Positions 33,721 to 43,097 of a stretch of DNA of 64,000 bases are shown here, in pieces (the stretch's first letter is position 1; each line of letters begins with the position of its first letter). The DNA comes from Streptomyces sp. NBRC 110035. GTDB lineage: Bacteria; Actinomycetota; Actinomycetes; Streptomycetales; Streptomycetaceae. The stretch lies in contig NZ_BBNN01000016.1 of NCBI RefSeq assembly GCF_000829695.1, positions 372,001 to 436,000 of the forward strand, in the 5' to 3' direction. The translations under genes and the position numbers were made by a program. The notes beneath the pieces are model-generated. The model saw only the letters and a list, made by a program, of their open reading frames with translations. It did no database searches and had not been told where the DNA came from.

Positions 33721-36414
33721 TCACGTCACCGTGCAGGCCCGCCCGCCGAGTGCGAAGGCCACCGGCTTCGAGTTCGTCGCCGAACGGCTCGCCGTGAAGC
33801 CGAACCCGACCGACGAGCCCGCCGCCACGGTGCCGTTCCAGTCGGTGTTGCGTACCGTCACCGCCGGACCGGACTGTGCGTGGGCCCCGTTCCACAGCTG
33901 GGACACCCGCTGTCCGTCCGCGAACGACCAGGTCAGTGACCAGCCGTTCCAGGGGTCCGACCCGGTGTTGTTCACCCGGACCTGGGCCTGGAAACCGTCG
34001 GACCACTGGTTGGTGATCTCGTAGGTCACCGCGCAGGCCCCCGTCGGCTCCGGATCGGGGTCGGTGCCTCCGCCGCCGTCGTCCCCGCCCCCGGTGTCCG
34101 AGGTGTCGCCGTAGACGATCCCGCGGCCGTTGGTCGCCACGTACACCCTGCCGTACACCCGCGGGTCACCGGTGATCGCCGCACCCGTCCAACCCCACTG
34201 GTGCGCGTCGTCGTTGATGCGCGTCCAGCTCTGCCCCTGGTCCGTCGAGCGGAAGATGCCGCGCACGCCGTCGATCCTGGCGCTGGTGAAGACGGTCTGG
34301 TACGAGGCGTCGGGGGCCGCCTTGCCGAAGCCGACGGTGTCGGCCTCCTCGACGCCCTGCAGCTTGGTGAAGCTCTGTCCGCCGTCGGTGGAGTGCCACA
34401 GACCGTGGACCCCGCCGCTCTCCCCGCCGGCCAGCCAGATGTCGCCCTCGGCGCCCGGCAGCGCCTTGTACCGCACGCTGTCGCCGCTCGGCAGGCCGGT
34501 CGCGGGGGAGGCGGTGAAGGTGGCGCCGCCGTCCGTGCTGACGTAGAACGTCCCGGACGTGAAGCCGTAGAACGTCTTCGGATCCACCCGGTCGGACTCG
34601 ACGACCGCCCCCGCGGGAATGCCGCTCGACGCCGACCAGGAGGTGCCGAAGCCGGTGGTGTGGTGCACCCCGGCGCCCTGCGGGCTCCACACGAAGCCGC
34701 TGCCGTCGGCGCCCGCCGCGACCGTGCCGCCGCCGCTGACGCCCTCGGGGTCGGTGCCCGCGAACCAGGTGGCGCCGTTGTCCGTGGAGAACGCGATGTG
34801 CGGACCGGAGTCCAGGTCACCCGCCCGGACCACCGTATCGGGGTTGGACTCGGCGAAGTCCAGACTGGTGGTACCGGTGAAGTTCGGCTGGGTGAACATC
34901 ATCGACGGGACCTTCGTCAGGTCCGTGTGCCGGAAGCCGCCGACATCGAGGAGCCCGCTGATCAGCGGCGCGCCCGACGGGGGAGAGACGAGGTCGTTGA
35001 CCGCCGTCTCCTCCAGGCCCCGCACCATGGGCTCGATGGTGAACGTGGTGTCGCCGTCCCAGTTCGTGAGGTTCTCGGTGCCGTAGACCGTCGCACCCGT
35101 CCCGTACATCATGCGGTCCGGGTCGAACGGGTCGATCTCCAACGCTTCGGTCATCCACCCCAGTTTGGGAGTCTGTTCGGGCGGTGACGGGTTGGCGCCC
35201 CAGGTCAGCCACGGCACGGACGAGACGTCCATGGTGTAGCGGTTCTCCCGGTTCGGGTACGGGGAGTAGTCCCACGCCTGCGTCCACGTCGCACCGCTGT
35301 CCGTGGAACGGAAGATCTGGGTGTCCGGCCACCAGGAGCTGTACGCCGTAGCCATGAGAGTGCCCGGGTTCTGCCGGTCCACCGTCAGTCCGCTGAAGCC
35401 GTAGTACGTGTCGGCCTCGGCGACCGGGCTGATGTCGGTCCAGGTTCCGGTCGCGGTCGCGTACCGCCACAGCCGGCCCTTGCCACCGTCGTACGGACCG
35501 CCCTTGTCGCTGTATGCGATGTACAGGTGACCGTTCTCGGTGTCCAGGACGCCCTTGTGGGCCAGGTGCCCGGACGGCTGCCCGGCCACCCGCTCCCAGG
35601 TGACCCCCGCGTCAGTCGACCGGTACACCGCGTTCTCCGTGTCGGCGACCCCCACGTAGATCGTCCGCGTCGCGCTGCCCGGCGTGCCCGTCGACTCGTC
35701 GAAGGTGACCCAGACGATGCCCTGGTTGTCACTGGCGTACCCGGAGGTGTCACCCGGATCCTGCACGTAGGTGCCCGGGTTGGGGAAGGCCGTCACCTCC
35801 GACCAGCTCGCGCCCGAGTCGGTCGAGCGCCACAGGCCGTTCCCGCTGGGCGTCCCCAGGTACAGCACGCTGTTGCGGTGGGGATCGACGGCGAGGCGTT
35901 CGCCCATGCCCCGCCCCGGCATGTTGCCGCCCAGCTTGAACGGCAGGTCGGCCTTCCGCCAGGTGGCGCCCCGGTCCGCGGAACGCAGTACCGCGCCGTT
36001 GTTCGGGTCCCAGTCGTTGGTGTACGTGCCCGCCGCCGCGTACACGCGGTCCGGGTCGACCGGGTCGGAGGCGAGGCTCACCACGCCGGTGTGCCCCCAG
36101 TCGTCCCAGCCGACCGAGTCCAGCAGCGGCGTCCAGGTCTTCGTCCCCTCCTGCCACCGGTAGGCGCCGCCGATGTCCGTGCGGGCGTACGCCAGGTTCC
36201 TCTCGCTGCGGTTGAAGACGATGCCGGGGACGAAACCGCCGCCGTCGATCCGGGCGTTCTTCCAGGTGTACGTGTCCGCGGCGAGCGCGGACCCCGCCGG
36301 GGCGTCGGCCGCGGCGGACCGGTCGGGGGGAGCGGCGGCGAGGGCGGGCGGGCCACCCGTGAGCAGGCCGGCCGCCAGGGCGAGCACGGCCGTGAGGGCG
36401 CGGGTTCTTCGCAC
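33721..36414 (-). CDS. Secreted GH74 xyloglucanase with C-terminal CBM2
   Basis: An 897-residue exported glycoside hydrolase acting on xyloglucan. A signal peptide (RRTRALTAVLALAAGLLTGG...ALA) is followed by the two seven-bladed propellers of GH74 (about 45-765), with catalytic Asp residues expected in RTDIGGAYRW and LLDVGGFRH. Repeated RSTDSGATW/STDGG blade motifs are frequent. A Gly/Asp/Pro linker leads to a family 2 cellulose-binding module at about 795-897 (VTYEITNQWSDGFQAQV, WNGWSLTWSF, and terminal Cys). The GTG at 36414 with GAGGAAGGA upstream fits the signal peptide. It lies downstream of GH48 on the same strand, separated by hairpins. Confidence 0.93.
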   Translation of the reverse strand: MRRTRALTAVLALAAGLLTGGPPALAAAPPDRSAAADAPAGSALAADTYTWKNARIDGGGFVPGIVFNRSERNLAYARTDIGGAYRWQEGTKTWTPLLDSVGWDDWGHTGVVSLASDPVDPDRVYAAAGTYTNDWDPNNGAVLRSADRGATWRKADLPFKLGGNMPGRGMGERLAVDPHRNSVLYLGTPSGNGLWRSTDSGASWSEVTAFPNPGTYVQDPGDTSGYASDNQGIVWVTFDESTGTPGSATRTIYVGVADTENAVYRSTDAGVTWERVAGQPSGHLAHKGVLDTENGHLYIAYSDKGGPYDGGKGRLWRYATATGTWTDISPVAEADTYYGFSGLTVDRQNPGTLMATAYSSWWPDTQIFRSTDSGATWTQAWDYSPYPNRENRYTMDVSSVPWLTWGANPSPPEQTPKLGWMTEALEIDPFDPDRMMYGTGATVYGTENLTNWDGDTTFTIEPMVRGLEETAVNDLVSPPSGAPLISGLLDVGGFRHTDLTKVPSMMFTQPNFTGTTSLDFAESNPDTVVRAGDLDSGPHIAFSTDNGATWFAGTDPEGVSGGGTVAAGADGSGFVWSPQGAGVHHTTGFGTSWSASSGIPAGAVVESDRVDPKTFYGFTSGTFYVSTDGGATFTASPATGLPSGDSVRYKALPGAEGDIWLAGGESGGVHGLWHSTDGGQSFTKLQGVEEADTVGFGKAAPDASYQTVFTSARIDGVRGIFRSTDQGQSWTRINDDAHQWGWTGAAITGDPRVYGRVYVATNGRGIVYGDTSDTGGGDDGGGGTDPDPEPTGACAVTYEITNQWSDGFQAQVRVNNTGSDPWNGWSLTWSFADGQRVSQLWNGAHAQSGPAVTVRNTDWNGTVAAGSSVGFGFTASRSATNSKPVAFALGGRACTVT

Positions 36415-36476
36415 GGTGAAGTCCTTCCTCGGGGGTGGGGGGAAAGCGAGAGGGTGCGGGGAGGAGGGTGTGCGAG

Positions 36477-36545
36477 GGCCGGGCGGACCCCCGTGCGCGA
36501 GGGATCCGCCCGGCCGCTGTGGCCCCGGCGTCAGGTGCCGGGGCC
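36477..36545 (-). terminator. Two tandem hairpins between the GH48 and GH74 genes
   Basis: One hairpin has arms 36521-36529 and 36537-36545 (9 bp, 7-base loop). The other has arms 36477-36487 and 36505-36515 (11 bp, 17-base loop). They follow the GH48 stop (36569) in the direction of transcription and precede the GH74 start (36414). They may end GH48 transcripts or reduce read-through to GH74. Confidence 0.7.
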
Positions 36546-36568
36546 GGCACGCGGAGCGCCGGCGGGGG

Positions 36569-39487
36569 CTATTCGAGGAGCTCCGCGTACGAGCCCATGG
36601 CCAGGGCGATGTCGGCCTGGGCCCAGAACCGGTGGTACGTGAAGGTGGGCGCGGCACCGCCCGCCAGATAGGACTCGATCTTCGACCAGGCCGGGTCGTC
36701 CTGGTAGAAGGAACGGATCGAGTCGAACGTCGACGACGAGTCGATCGTGTCCCCGTTGGGCATGGTGCCGGTCCAGCCGCTCGGCACGTGGAGGGGGTCG
36801 TCGAAGCGGTTGTAGTCGGCGCGGGTCTCCGGGACGGCGATGCCGAGGTCGTCCTGGTGGTTGTCCCACATGCCGTCGAGGAGTGCCTTCGCCGTGTCCG
36901 CGGCCTCGGTGTCGCCCGAGCGGTCCGCGTAGTACGTCAGCGTCTTCGCGTAGGCCGCGGCCACACCGACGTCGTTGGTGTAGTCGCTGACGGTGACGTG
37001 CAGCGAGCTGTTGGCGCCGGGGGAGGACGGGTTCCAGGTGTCGGGGCTGCCCGACCACTGGAGTGTCGCCGGGAGACGGAAGGTGCCGTCCGGGTTGACG
37101 GTCGTCTCGGACAACGCCCAGTCCACCCACTTGTCGAGGACGACCTTCGCGTCCGCGTCGCCCGTCTGCTGGTAGTACTCGGCGACCCGCTCCATGGACC
37201 ACGCCTGGAAGCCGAACCACTGGTTGGACGGCGGGTCGTGGTACACCGGTTTCTCGTCGTAGTACATGCCGTAGAACGTCGGCGTCCCGGCCGGCGGCGT
37301 CGCGTAGCGGCCCGCCCAGCTGTTGGTGGCGCCGCCCGCGATCGCGCCCTCGTCGGACTGCAGCCAGCGGTAGAACTCCAGCTGCCGGTCCAGGGACTTG
37401 CCCCAGTCCGCCGCACCCGTCGCCGAATCCGGCTTCAGGGCGTCGTAGGAGCTGAGGGCGTAGGCCGCCAGGGGGTTCTGGTAGCCGCCGTGCGCGTGGC
37501 TGGAGCCGATGCGCCAGGCCCAGCCCGCCGAAGTGTCGGTGGCTCCGCCCCAGGCGTAGTACCAGGACATCAGATAGTGCGAGGCGTCCTTGCCGGTACC
37601 GGCCGGGCAGGAGGACGGGCTCGTGCAGTTCCCGACCTTCTTGAAGTACTTGTCGTACATGGAGTAGCGCAGGTAGTCGCCCATCTTGGCGGCCTTGGCG
37701 ACGGTGGTGGAGATGTCACCGCCGTTGCCCTGCTCCTTGGCCCACAGGTCGGCCCAGTAGGCGGCCTGCACCGCGCGCGCGTCGGCGTCCGGGGCGTTGG
37801 TGAACTTCCACTGCTTCGCGTAGGAGGCGTCCTGGGTGAACAGGTCCAGATACCCGTTCCTACCGCCGTACTTGAAGGCGTCGCAGGTGGGCTGCGGCAC
37901 CGTCTCCCACACCGACTCCTGCGCGCCGCGCTGGAAGGTGTTGATGTACGACGGCCCGGTCGCCGTCGGACCCGCCTCGCACCGGCCGGGCTCGTTGCCG
38001 TAGCCGTAGGTGTTGTCCACGTCCTGCAGCCAGTGCATACCGTAGACGTCGTCCGTGCCGTACGTGGACCTCAGCTCGGCGGCGATCGGGTCCGTTCCGA
38101 CGCGGACGCCGGTGTCCAGCGGCGCCGGGTACTCGGCGGGGGTGTCGAGCTCGGGCGCGTACGTCGCCGGCTTCGAGGCGTTGTAGAAGGAGTTGGTCGG
38201 CTGGTCCGCGTGAGTCGGGATCATGTACCGCTCCATGATGTCCCAGGCCCCGTTGAACTTCGACCAGTCACCGGTCACCTTGCCGTACATGGCCTGCAGC
38301 CACAGCAGGTAGCTGTACGCCTCCGAGGTGGTCTCGTGGCCGTGGTCCGGCGCCTCGACGATCAGCGTCTCCACCGAGTGGTACGGGATGCCCTCGGGCG
38401 AGAAGTATCCGTTCGCCGGGTCGGTGATCTTCCCGTAGAGCTCCAGGAAACGGGCGTCGTACGCCTTCGTCGCGCCCAGCTGCGTCACCGTGACCGCCGC
38501 CTCGGTGTGCCCCGGGGCCGACGACTCGAAGACCGCCGAACCCGTCCCCGACGCGTCGGCGCCGATCGTGACCTTCTGCGCGGTGTCCCAGTTCGACCGC
38601 GTGAAGGTGAGCGAGCCGCCCGCGGTGACCGACAGCCCCGGGTTGCCGCTCGCGCGGGTCGTCGTGACGGTCGTGTTCGCGCTCGGCCGTGTCGACAGCT
38701 TCACCTCGTACGTGCCCGACTCTCCCTGTCGTACCCCCAGGTGGGACGGGGTGGCCACGACGACCGGACCGGAGGCGACGGTGATGCCGACCGGGGTCGA
38801 GCTCGCGGAGGCGCCCAGGCTGTCGTAGGCCTTCGCCGTCAGCGAATGACTGCCCACGGTCAAGCCGGCGGCGGAAAGCGTGAAGGGCGCGCTCTCGTCC
38901 GTGCCCAGCAGTTCGGTGTCGTCGTAGAACTCCACCTTGGTGATCGTCGCGTCGTCGGCCGCCGCCGCGGTCGCCGCGAGCGGAACCGTTTCGCCCCGCG
39001 TGTAGACCGCGCCGGCCTCGGGGCTGGTCAGTACGGTGATCGGCGGCTGGTGTGCCCCCGTGCAGGTGGTGCCGTTGACGGCGAAGGAGGAGGGTGCGGC
39101 GTTGCTGCCGCTGTAGGAGAACTGCGCACCGGTGGTGACGGCGCCGCCGGCCGGGATCCGCGCGTTGTGTCCGGCGTTTCGCACGGTCACGGTGGAGCCG
39201 GACTGGCTCCAACTGCCGTTCCAGCCGTTCACCAGCCGCTGGTTGCCCGCGTAGGCGTAGGTCAGGGTCCAGCCGTCGATGTCCGCCGCGGCGCGGTTGG
39301 TGAGGGTCAGATCCGCGGTGAAACCGGAGCCCCAGTCATTGGTCCGGTAGTCCACGCTGCACTGGACGGCCGCTGCCTGAGCGGGAGTCGATCCTGAGGA
39401 GAGCATCGTCAGCGGAAGTGCGAGGGCTGCTGCGGCGGCCGTCCACAGTCGCCGGAGGCCGCGGCGTCTTCTGGGTGGGGGATGCAT
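36569..39487 (-). CDS. Secreted GH48 cellobiohydrolase with N-terminal CBM2
   Basis: A 972-residue exported cellulase that releases cellobiose from chain reducing ends. After the signal peptide (about 1-39) comes a family 2 cellulose-binding module (about 42-142, with [11 protein letters not shown] and [11 protein letters not shown]). An Ig-like domain (about 148-238, [19 protein letters not shown]) and a second beta domain (about 240-335, [26 protein letters not shown]) follow. The GH48 barrel spans about 340-972. The acid Glu lies in [21 protein letters not shown]. The ATG at 39487 has AGGAGG upstream at ideal spacing. A perfect CebR-type palindrome stands 46 bases upstream of the start codon, implying cellobiose-responsive repression. 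Confidence 0.95.
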   Translation of the reverse strand: MHPPPRRRRGLRRLWTAAAAALALPLTMLSSGSTPAQAAAVQCSVDYRTNDWGSGFTADLTLTNRAAADIDGWTLTYAYAGNQRLVNGWNGSWSQSGSTVTVRNAGHNARIPAGGAVTTGAQFSYSGSNAAPSSFAVNGTTCTGAHQPPITVLTSPEAGAVYTRGETVPLAATAAAADDATITKVEFYDDTELLGTDESAPFTLSAAGLTVGSHSLTAKAYDSLGASASSTPVGITVASGPVVVATPSHLGVRQGESGTYEVKLSTRPSANTTVTTTRASGNPGLSVTAGGSLTFTRSNWDTAQKVTIGADASGTGSAVFESSAPGHTEAAVTVTQLGATKAYDARFLELYGKITDPANGYFSPEGIPYHSVETLIVEAPDHGHETTSEAYSYLLWLQAMYGKVTGDWSKFNGAWDIMERYMIPTHADQPTNSFYNASKPATYAPELDTPAEYPAPLDTGVRVGTDPIAAELRSTYGTDDVYGMHWLQDVDNTYGYGNEPGRCEAGPTATGPSYINTFQRGAQESVWETVPQPTCDAFKYGGRNGYLDLFTQDASYAKQWKFTNAPDADARAVQAAYWADLWAKEQGNGGDISTTVAKAAKMGDYLRYSMYDKYFKKVGNCTSPSSCPAGTGKDASHYLMSWYYAWGGATDTSAGWAWRIGSSHAHGGYQNPLAAYALSSYDALKPDSATGAADWGKSLDRQLEFYRWLQSDEGAIAGGATNSWAGRYATPPAGTPTFYGMYYDEKPVYHDPPSNQWFGFQAWSMERVAEYYQQTGDADAKVVLDKWVDWALSETTVNPDGTFRLPATLQWSGSPDTWNPSSPGANSSLHVTVSDYTNDVGVAAAYAKTLTYYADRSGDTEAADTAKALLDGMWDNHQDDLGIAVPETRADYNRFDDPLHVPSGWTGTMPNGDTIDSSSTFDSIRSFYQDDPAWSKIESYLAGGAAPTFTYHRFWAQADIALAMGSYAELLE

Positions 39488-39533
39488 GGTGCTGGTTCCT
39501 CCTGCGACTCGGAGATGTCAAGACTTGAACCAG

Positions 39534-39547
39534 TGGGAGCGCTCCCA
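39534..39547. promoter_or_regulatory. CebR-type operator, perfect 14-bp palindrome
   Basis: tgggagcgctccca, identical to the consensus bound by the cellobiose/cellotriose-responsive repressor CebR in Streptomyces. It is 46 bases upstream of the GH48 start codon. The regulator itself is not in the window. Confidence 0.93.
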
Positions 39548-39676
39548 TAGTGAGGACGGGGCCCAGGGCGGTCAAGGCTTGTGGAGAGTCGAAAAGATTC
39601 GATGACCGAAGTTCAGCGAATCTCGGTAACTCCCCTGTTCTTTGCCGTCACTTGGCGCTAGCGTCATGGACACCAG

Positions 39677-39690
39677 TGGGAGCGGTTCCA
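39677..39690. promoter_or_regulatory. CebR-type operator, 12 of 14 positions
   Basis: tgggagcggttcca differs from the palindromic CebR consensus at two positions. It lies between the divergent GH48 and GH6 genes, 130 bases from the perfect site on the GH48 side, and nearly 500 bases upstream of the GH6 start. Confidence 0.82.
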
Positions 39691-39738
39691 TCAGTCGACG
39701 CGTCCGTCACGGCACGCCCGAACTGCAAGGAGTCGCTC

Positions 39739-40026
39739 ATGTGGCACCCCCCGCGTTCAGTACTTTTACGTCCTGTCGCCGGTACGTCCGTGCCCCGTGC
39801 GGGCGCCCCGGACGCCCCGGTCGTCGGGGCGCACGAGTCAGCGTCCGTGTGCACGGCGGAGCCCTCCGTCAGGGCCTCCCCGCGGGACGCCGGCACCACA
39901 GTCGCGGTGTTCCCGCCCGACGGCACCACCCGCACCCCCGGCGCGGGGGCAGCGCACTCCCGGGGGACCCCTCGTGGCCGGTCCGGCCCCCGCACGTCCC
40001 GGACCGCGGACCGGGCCTCGTCCTGA
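39739..40026 (+). CDS. Possible small protein or gene remnant in the GH48-GH6 spacer
   Basis: A 95-residue frame with ATG 39739 preceded by AAGGAG, 48 bases downstream of the imperfect CebR site. The product is rich in Ala, Arg, Gly, Pro and Thr, with no signal peptide, membrane helix or recognised motif. Codon third positions are less strictly G/C than in the neighbours. It could be a short regulated protein, a leader, or the decayed start of a lost gene. A 12-bp hairpin at 40068 follows it. Confidence 0.35.
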   Translation: MWHPPRSVLLRPVAGTSVPRAGAPDAPVVGAHESASVCTAEPSVRASPRDAGTTVAVFPPDGTTRTPGAGAAHSRGTPRGRSGPRTSRTADRASS

Positions 40027-40067
40027 TCCTCCGCCCCGAGGTGCCCCCCACGTCCACGCCCTACGAC

Positions 40068-40096
40068 ACCGGGGCGCGCCCCACGCGCGCCCCGGT
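40068..40096 (+). terminator. 12-bp hairpin upstream of the GH6 gene
   Basis: The arm 40068-40079 pairs exactly with 40085-40096 around a 5-base loop. It lies after the small open frame and 90 bases before the GH6 start codon. It may end a short transcript started near the imperfect CebR site, or act as a leader attenuator for GH6. Confidence 0.65.
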
Positions 40097-40186
40097 GAGA
40101 TCACTGCCGACCGTCAACTCTCCTAGGGACAGACCTCTTCGGACAGCGCGACCCGTACACCCCCAACGGATAGGAAACCCGCACTC

Positions 40187-41899
40187 ATGAGTCGCACGAG
40201 AACCGCGCTCCTCGCTGCCATGGCGCTGGTCGCCGGTGCCACCGGCACGGCGTACGCCGTCGTACCCGACGGTGTCGGCGCCGCCGCCGTCCCCTGCACC
40301 GTCGACTACCAGGTGCAGAACCAGTGGGGCACCGGCTTCACCGCCGCCGTGACCGTCACCAACCTCGGTGCCGCCAAGTCGTCCTGGTCGCTGAAGTGGT
40401 CCTACGCCGGCAACCAGCGGGTCACCAGCGGCTGGAACGCCAAGGTCACCCAGTCCGGCAGCAACGTCACCGCCGTCAACGAGTCCTACAACGGCACGCT
40501 GGCGACCGGCGGTTCGGCCAGCTTCGGCTTCCAGGGCACCTATAGCGGCAGCAACGCGATCCCCGCCACCTTCACCCTCGACGGTGTCACGTGCAACGTC
40601 GACGACGGAGGCCCGACCGACCCCACGGACCCGACCGACCCCGGTGACCGGGTCGACAACCCGTACAGCGGTGCCAAGGTGTACGTGAACCCCGAGTGGT
40701 CCGCGAAGGCCGCCGCCGAGCCGGGCGGCGACCGCATCGCCGACCAGCCCACCGGAGTCTGGCTGGACCGCATCGCCGCCATCAACGGTGTGAACGGCGG
40801 CATGGGCCTGCGCGACCACCTCGACGAGGCGCTCGCGCAGAAGGGCTCGGACGAACTCGTCGTCCAGCTGGTCATCTACAACCTGCCCGGCCGCGACTGC
40901 TCCGCCCTCGCCTCCAACGGCGAACTCGGCCCGACGGAGATCGGCCGCTACAAGACCGAGTACATCGACCCGATCGCCGAGATCCTCGGTGAGGAGAAGT
41001 ACGCCCCGCTGCGGATCGTCACCACCGTCGAGATCGACTCCCTGCCCAACCTCGTCACCAACACCGGCAGCCGGCCCACCGCCACGCCCGAGTGCGACGT
41101 GATGAAGGCCAACGGCAACTACGTCAAGGGCGTCGGCTACGCCCTGAACAAGCTCGGCGACGTGGGGAACGTGTACAACTACGTCGACGCCGGCCACCAC
41201 GGCTGGATCGGCTGGGACGACAACTTCGGCGCCTCCGCCGACGTCTTCCACGACGCGGCCACCGCCGAGGGCGCGACTCCGTCCGACGTCCACGGCTTCA
41301 TCACCAACACCGCCAACTACAGCGCGCTGAAGGAGGAGAACTTCTCCATCAACGACTCCGTGGCCGGCAAGTCCGTCCGCGAGTCCGGGTGGGTCGACTG
41401 GAACCGTTACGTCGACGAGCTGGGCTTCGCCCAGGCCTTCCGGACCGAACTCGTCTCGACCGGCTTCGACACGAACATCGGCATGCTGATCGACACCTCC
41501 CGCAACGGCTGGGGCGGCGGTGACCGGCCCACCGGACCGGGCGCGACGACCAGCGTCGACGCCTACGTCGAGGGCGGACGCTACGACCGCCGCATCCACA
41601 TCGGCAACTGGTGCAACCAGTCGGGCGCCGGACTCGGCGAACGCCCGCAGACAGCACCCGAGAACGGCATCGACGCCTACGTGTGGGTGAAGCCCCCGGG
41701 CGAGTCCGACGGGGCCAGCAAGGAGATCCCGAACGAAGAGGGCAAGGGCTTCGACCGGATGTGCGACCCGACCTACACGGGCACCCCGCGCAACGGGAAC
41801 AACCTCACCGGTGCCCTGCCGGACGCCCCGATCTCCGGTCACTGGTTCTCGGCACAGTTCCAGGAGCTCATGCGGAACGCGTACCCGCCGCTGCCGTGA
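40187..41899 (+). CDS. Secreted GH6 cellulase with N-terminal CBM2
   Basis: A 570-residue exported cellulase acting on cellulose from non-reducing ends or internally. A signal peptide (SRTRTALLAAMALVAGATG...A) is followed by a family 2 cellulose-binding module (about 35-137, with WGTGFTAAVTVTNLG and GWNAKVTQSGSNVT). A DPTDPTDPGD linker leads to the GH6 domain (about 155-570). The proton donor Asp is in IYNLPGRDCSALASNGE. VTTVEIDSLPNLV and YVDAGHHGWIGWDDN are family strands. The C-terminal ERPQTAPENGIDAYVWVKPPGESDG is the active-site tunnel segment. The ATG at 40187 follows GGATAGGAAA. Regulation by CebR is likely through the shared spacer. Confidence 0.95.
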   Translation: MSRTRTALLAAMALVAGATGTAYAVVPDGVGAAAVPCTVDYQVQNQWGTGFTAAVTVTNLGAAKSSWSLKWSYAGNQRVTSGWNAKVTQSGSNVTAVNESYNGTLATGGSASFGFQGTYSGSNAIPATFTLDGVTCNVDDGGPTDPTDPTDPGDRVDNPYSGAKVYVNPEWSAKAAAEPGGDRIADQPTGVWLDRIAAINGVNGGMGLRDHLDEALAQKGSDELVVQLVIYNLPGRDCSALASNGELGPTEIGRYKTEYIDPIAEILGEEKYAPLRIVTTVEIDSLPNLVTNTGSRPTATPECDVMKANGNYVKGVGYALNKLGDVGNVYNYVDAGHHGWIGWDDNFGASADVFHDAATAEGATPSDVHGFITNTANYSALKEENFSINDSVAGKSVRESGWVDWNRYVDELGFAQAFRTELVSTGFDTNIGMLIDTSRNGWGGGDRPTGPGATTSVDAYVEGGRYDRRIHIGNWCNQSGAGLGERPQTAPENGIDAYVWVKPPGESDGASKEIPNEEGKGFDRMCDPTYTGTPRNGNNLTGALPDAPISGHWFSAQFQELMRNAYPPLP

Positions 41900-41918
41900 C
41901 CGGCTGACCGACCGACCC

Positions 41919-41961
41919 CGATCCGCCGGGACCGGGCCGCGTGCCCGGCCCCGGCGGATCG
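41919..41961 (+). terminator. Hairpin terminator after the GH6 gene
   Basis: The outer arm 41919-41930 pairs exactly with 41950-41961 (12 bp), and the inner bases can pair further (ccgggc with gcccgg). It begins 20 bases after the GH6 stop. Confidence 0.88.
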
Positions 41962-42076
41962 CTCACGCCCGTAGGGGCGGTTCCGGGAAACCGCCTTGCC
42001 GGAGCGGCAACAATACTGGCCTCTGCCGGGCGCGTCGGCGCACTCTGTCCGCATCCGAGCGGAGAGGGTGACCCCC

Positions 42077-42982
42077 ATGGCGCAGCACGACCACGACCAG
42101 CACCACCCCGGGCACCACCACGACCACGGGGCGACGGACACCGAGATCGACTGGGCGGAGATGGCCTCCCTGCTCGAATCGGAGGCCGAACTCTTCACCC
42201 CCCTGTACGAACGGGCCCTCGGCTGGCTTGCGAAGGAGGTGACCGAGCCGGGGCTGATCGTGGACGCGGGCAGTGGGCCGGGCGTTGTCTCGTGCCTGTT
42301 CGCCGAGGTCTTCGAGGGCGCCCGCATCGTGGCGGTCGACGGCTCCGCCCCACTGCTCGAACGGGCCGCGGACCGCGCCGCCCGGCACGGCGCCGGTGAC
42401 CGTTTCGGAACCCTCGCCGGTGAACTCCCCGGCGTGCTCGACGAACTGGATTACCCGGCCGACCTGTTGTGGGCCAGCCGCAGCGTCCACCACCTCGGCG
42501 ACCAGCGCGCCGCGCTCGCCGCCTACGCCGCCCGGCTCGCGCCCGGGGGCACGCTGGCCGTCCTGGAGGGCGGACTGCCCACCCGCTACCTGCCGCGCGA
42601 CATCGGCATCGGCCGGCCAGGGCTCCAGAGCCGTGTCGACGCGGTGGAGGCCGACTGGTTCACCCGGATGCGCACCGAACTGCCGGGCTCCGTCGCACAC
42701 ACCGAGGACTGGCCGGCCCTGCTGACCTCGGCCGGACTGCACCACAGCCGCTCCCGAACCTTCCTCCTCGACCTTCCCGGCCCGGCCACCGAGCGTGTCC
42801 GGACACACGTGGTCACGACGCTCGCCCGCACCCGCGGCAGACTCGCCGGGGAACTGGACGCCGAGGACCGCGCCACCATCGACCGCCTCCTCGACCCCGC
42901 CGACGAGGCGAGCCTGCACCACCGCTCGGACGTCTTCTTCCTGACGGCTCACACGGTGCATACGGCCGTCCGCCCGGTGTAG
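42077..42982 (+). CDS. SAM-dependent methyltransferase with a His-rich N terminus
   Basis: A 301-residue protein. Residues 2-17 are a cluster of His and Asp (AQHDHDQHHPGHHHDHG), a plausible metal-binding tail. The methyltransferase core follows: LIVDAGSGPGVVSCLFA (motif I), IVAVDGSAPLLERAADRA, then DLLWASRSVHHLGDQRAAL (motif IV with paired His) and LAPGGTLAVLEGG. The ATG at 42077 after GAGAGGG is preferred over a start 27 codons earlier. A hairpin follows the stop. The His tail suggests a link to zinc or nickel, but no metal-resistance gene is adjacent. Substrate unknown. Confidence 0.85.
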   Translation: MAQHDHDQHHPGHHHDHGATDTEIDWAEMASLLESEAELFTPLYERALGWLAKEVTEPGLIVDAGSGPGVVSCLFAEVFEGARIVAVDGSAPLLERAADRAARHGAGDRFGTLAGELPGVLDELDYPADLLWASRSVHHLGDQRAALAAYAARLAPGGTLAVLEGGLPTRYLPRDIGIGRPGLQSRVDAVEADWFTRMRTELPGSVAHTEDWPALLTSAGLHHSRSRTFLLDLPGPATERVRTHVVTTLARTRGRLAGELDAEDRATIDRLLDPADEASLHHRSDVFFLTAHTVHTAVRPV

Positions 42983-43013
42983 AGCCGGTCCGGGCCGGCG
43001 GGACCATACGGAC

Positions 43014-43045
43014 GGCGGTCTCCCCGTGCGCGGGGGAAGACCGCC
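43014..43045. terminator. Hairpin terminator after the His-rich methyltransferase
   Basis: The arm ggcggtct (43014-43021) pairs with agaccgcc (43038-43045), and inner CCCC pairs with GGGG across a one-base bulge. It lies between convergent genes. Confidence 0.78.
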
Positions 43046-43054
43046 GCGCCCTGT

Positions 43055-43090
43055 CCCGGAAGACCCGGAAGACCCGGAAGACCCGGAAGA
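43055..43090. repeat. Tandem 9-bp repeat, 4 copies
   Basis: Four exact copies of cccggaaga lie head-to-tail just before the 3' end of the aldo/keto reductase gene, which ends at 43098 on the minus strand. Intergenic, no coding effect. Confidence 0.9.
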
Positions 43091-43097
43091 CCAGAGG

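Noticed and set aside
39642..40190. A 182-codon plus-strand frame across the GH48-GH6 spacer
   Set aside because: It passes through the CebR site and the hairpin and has no ribosome site or family content. The shorter frame at 39739 is somewhat better supported but still doubtful.
43055..43090. CRISPR-like array
   Set aside because: Units of 9 bases are contiguous without spacers, and no cas genes are present.
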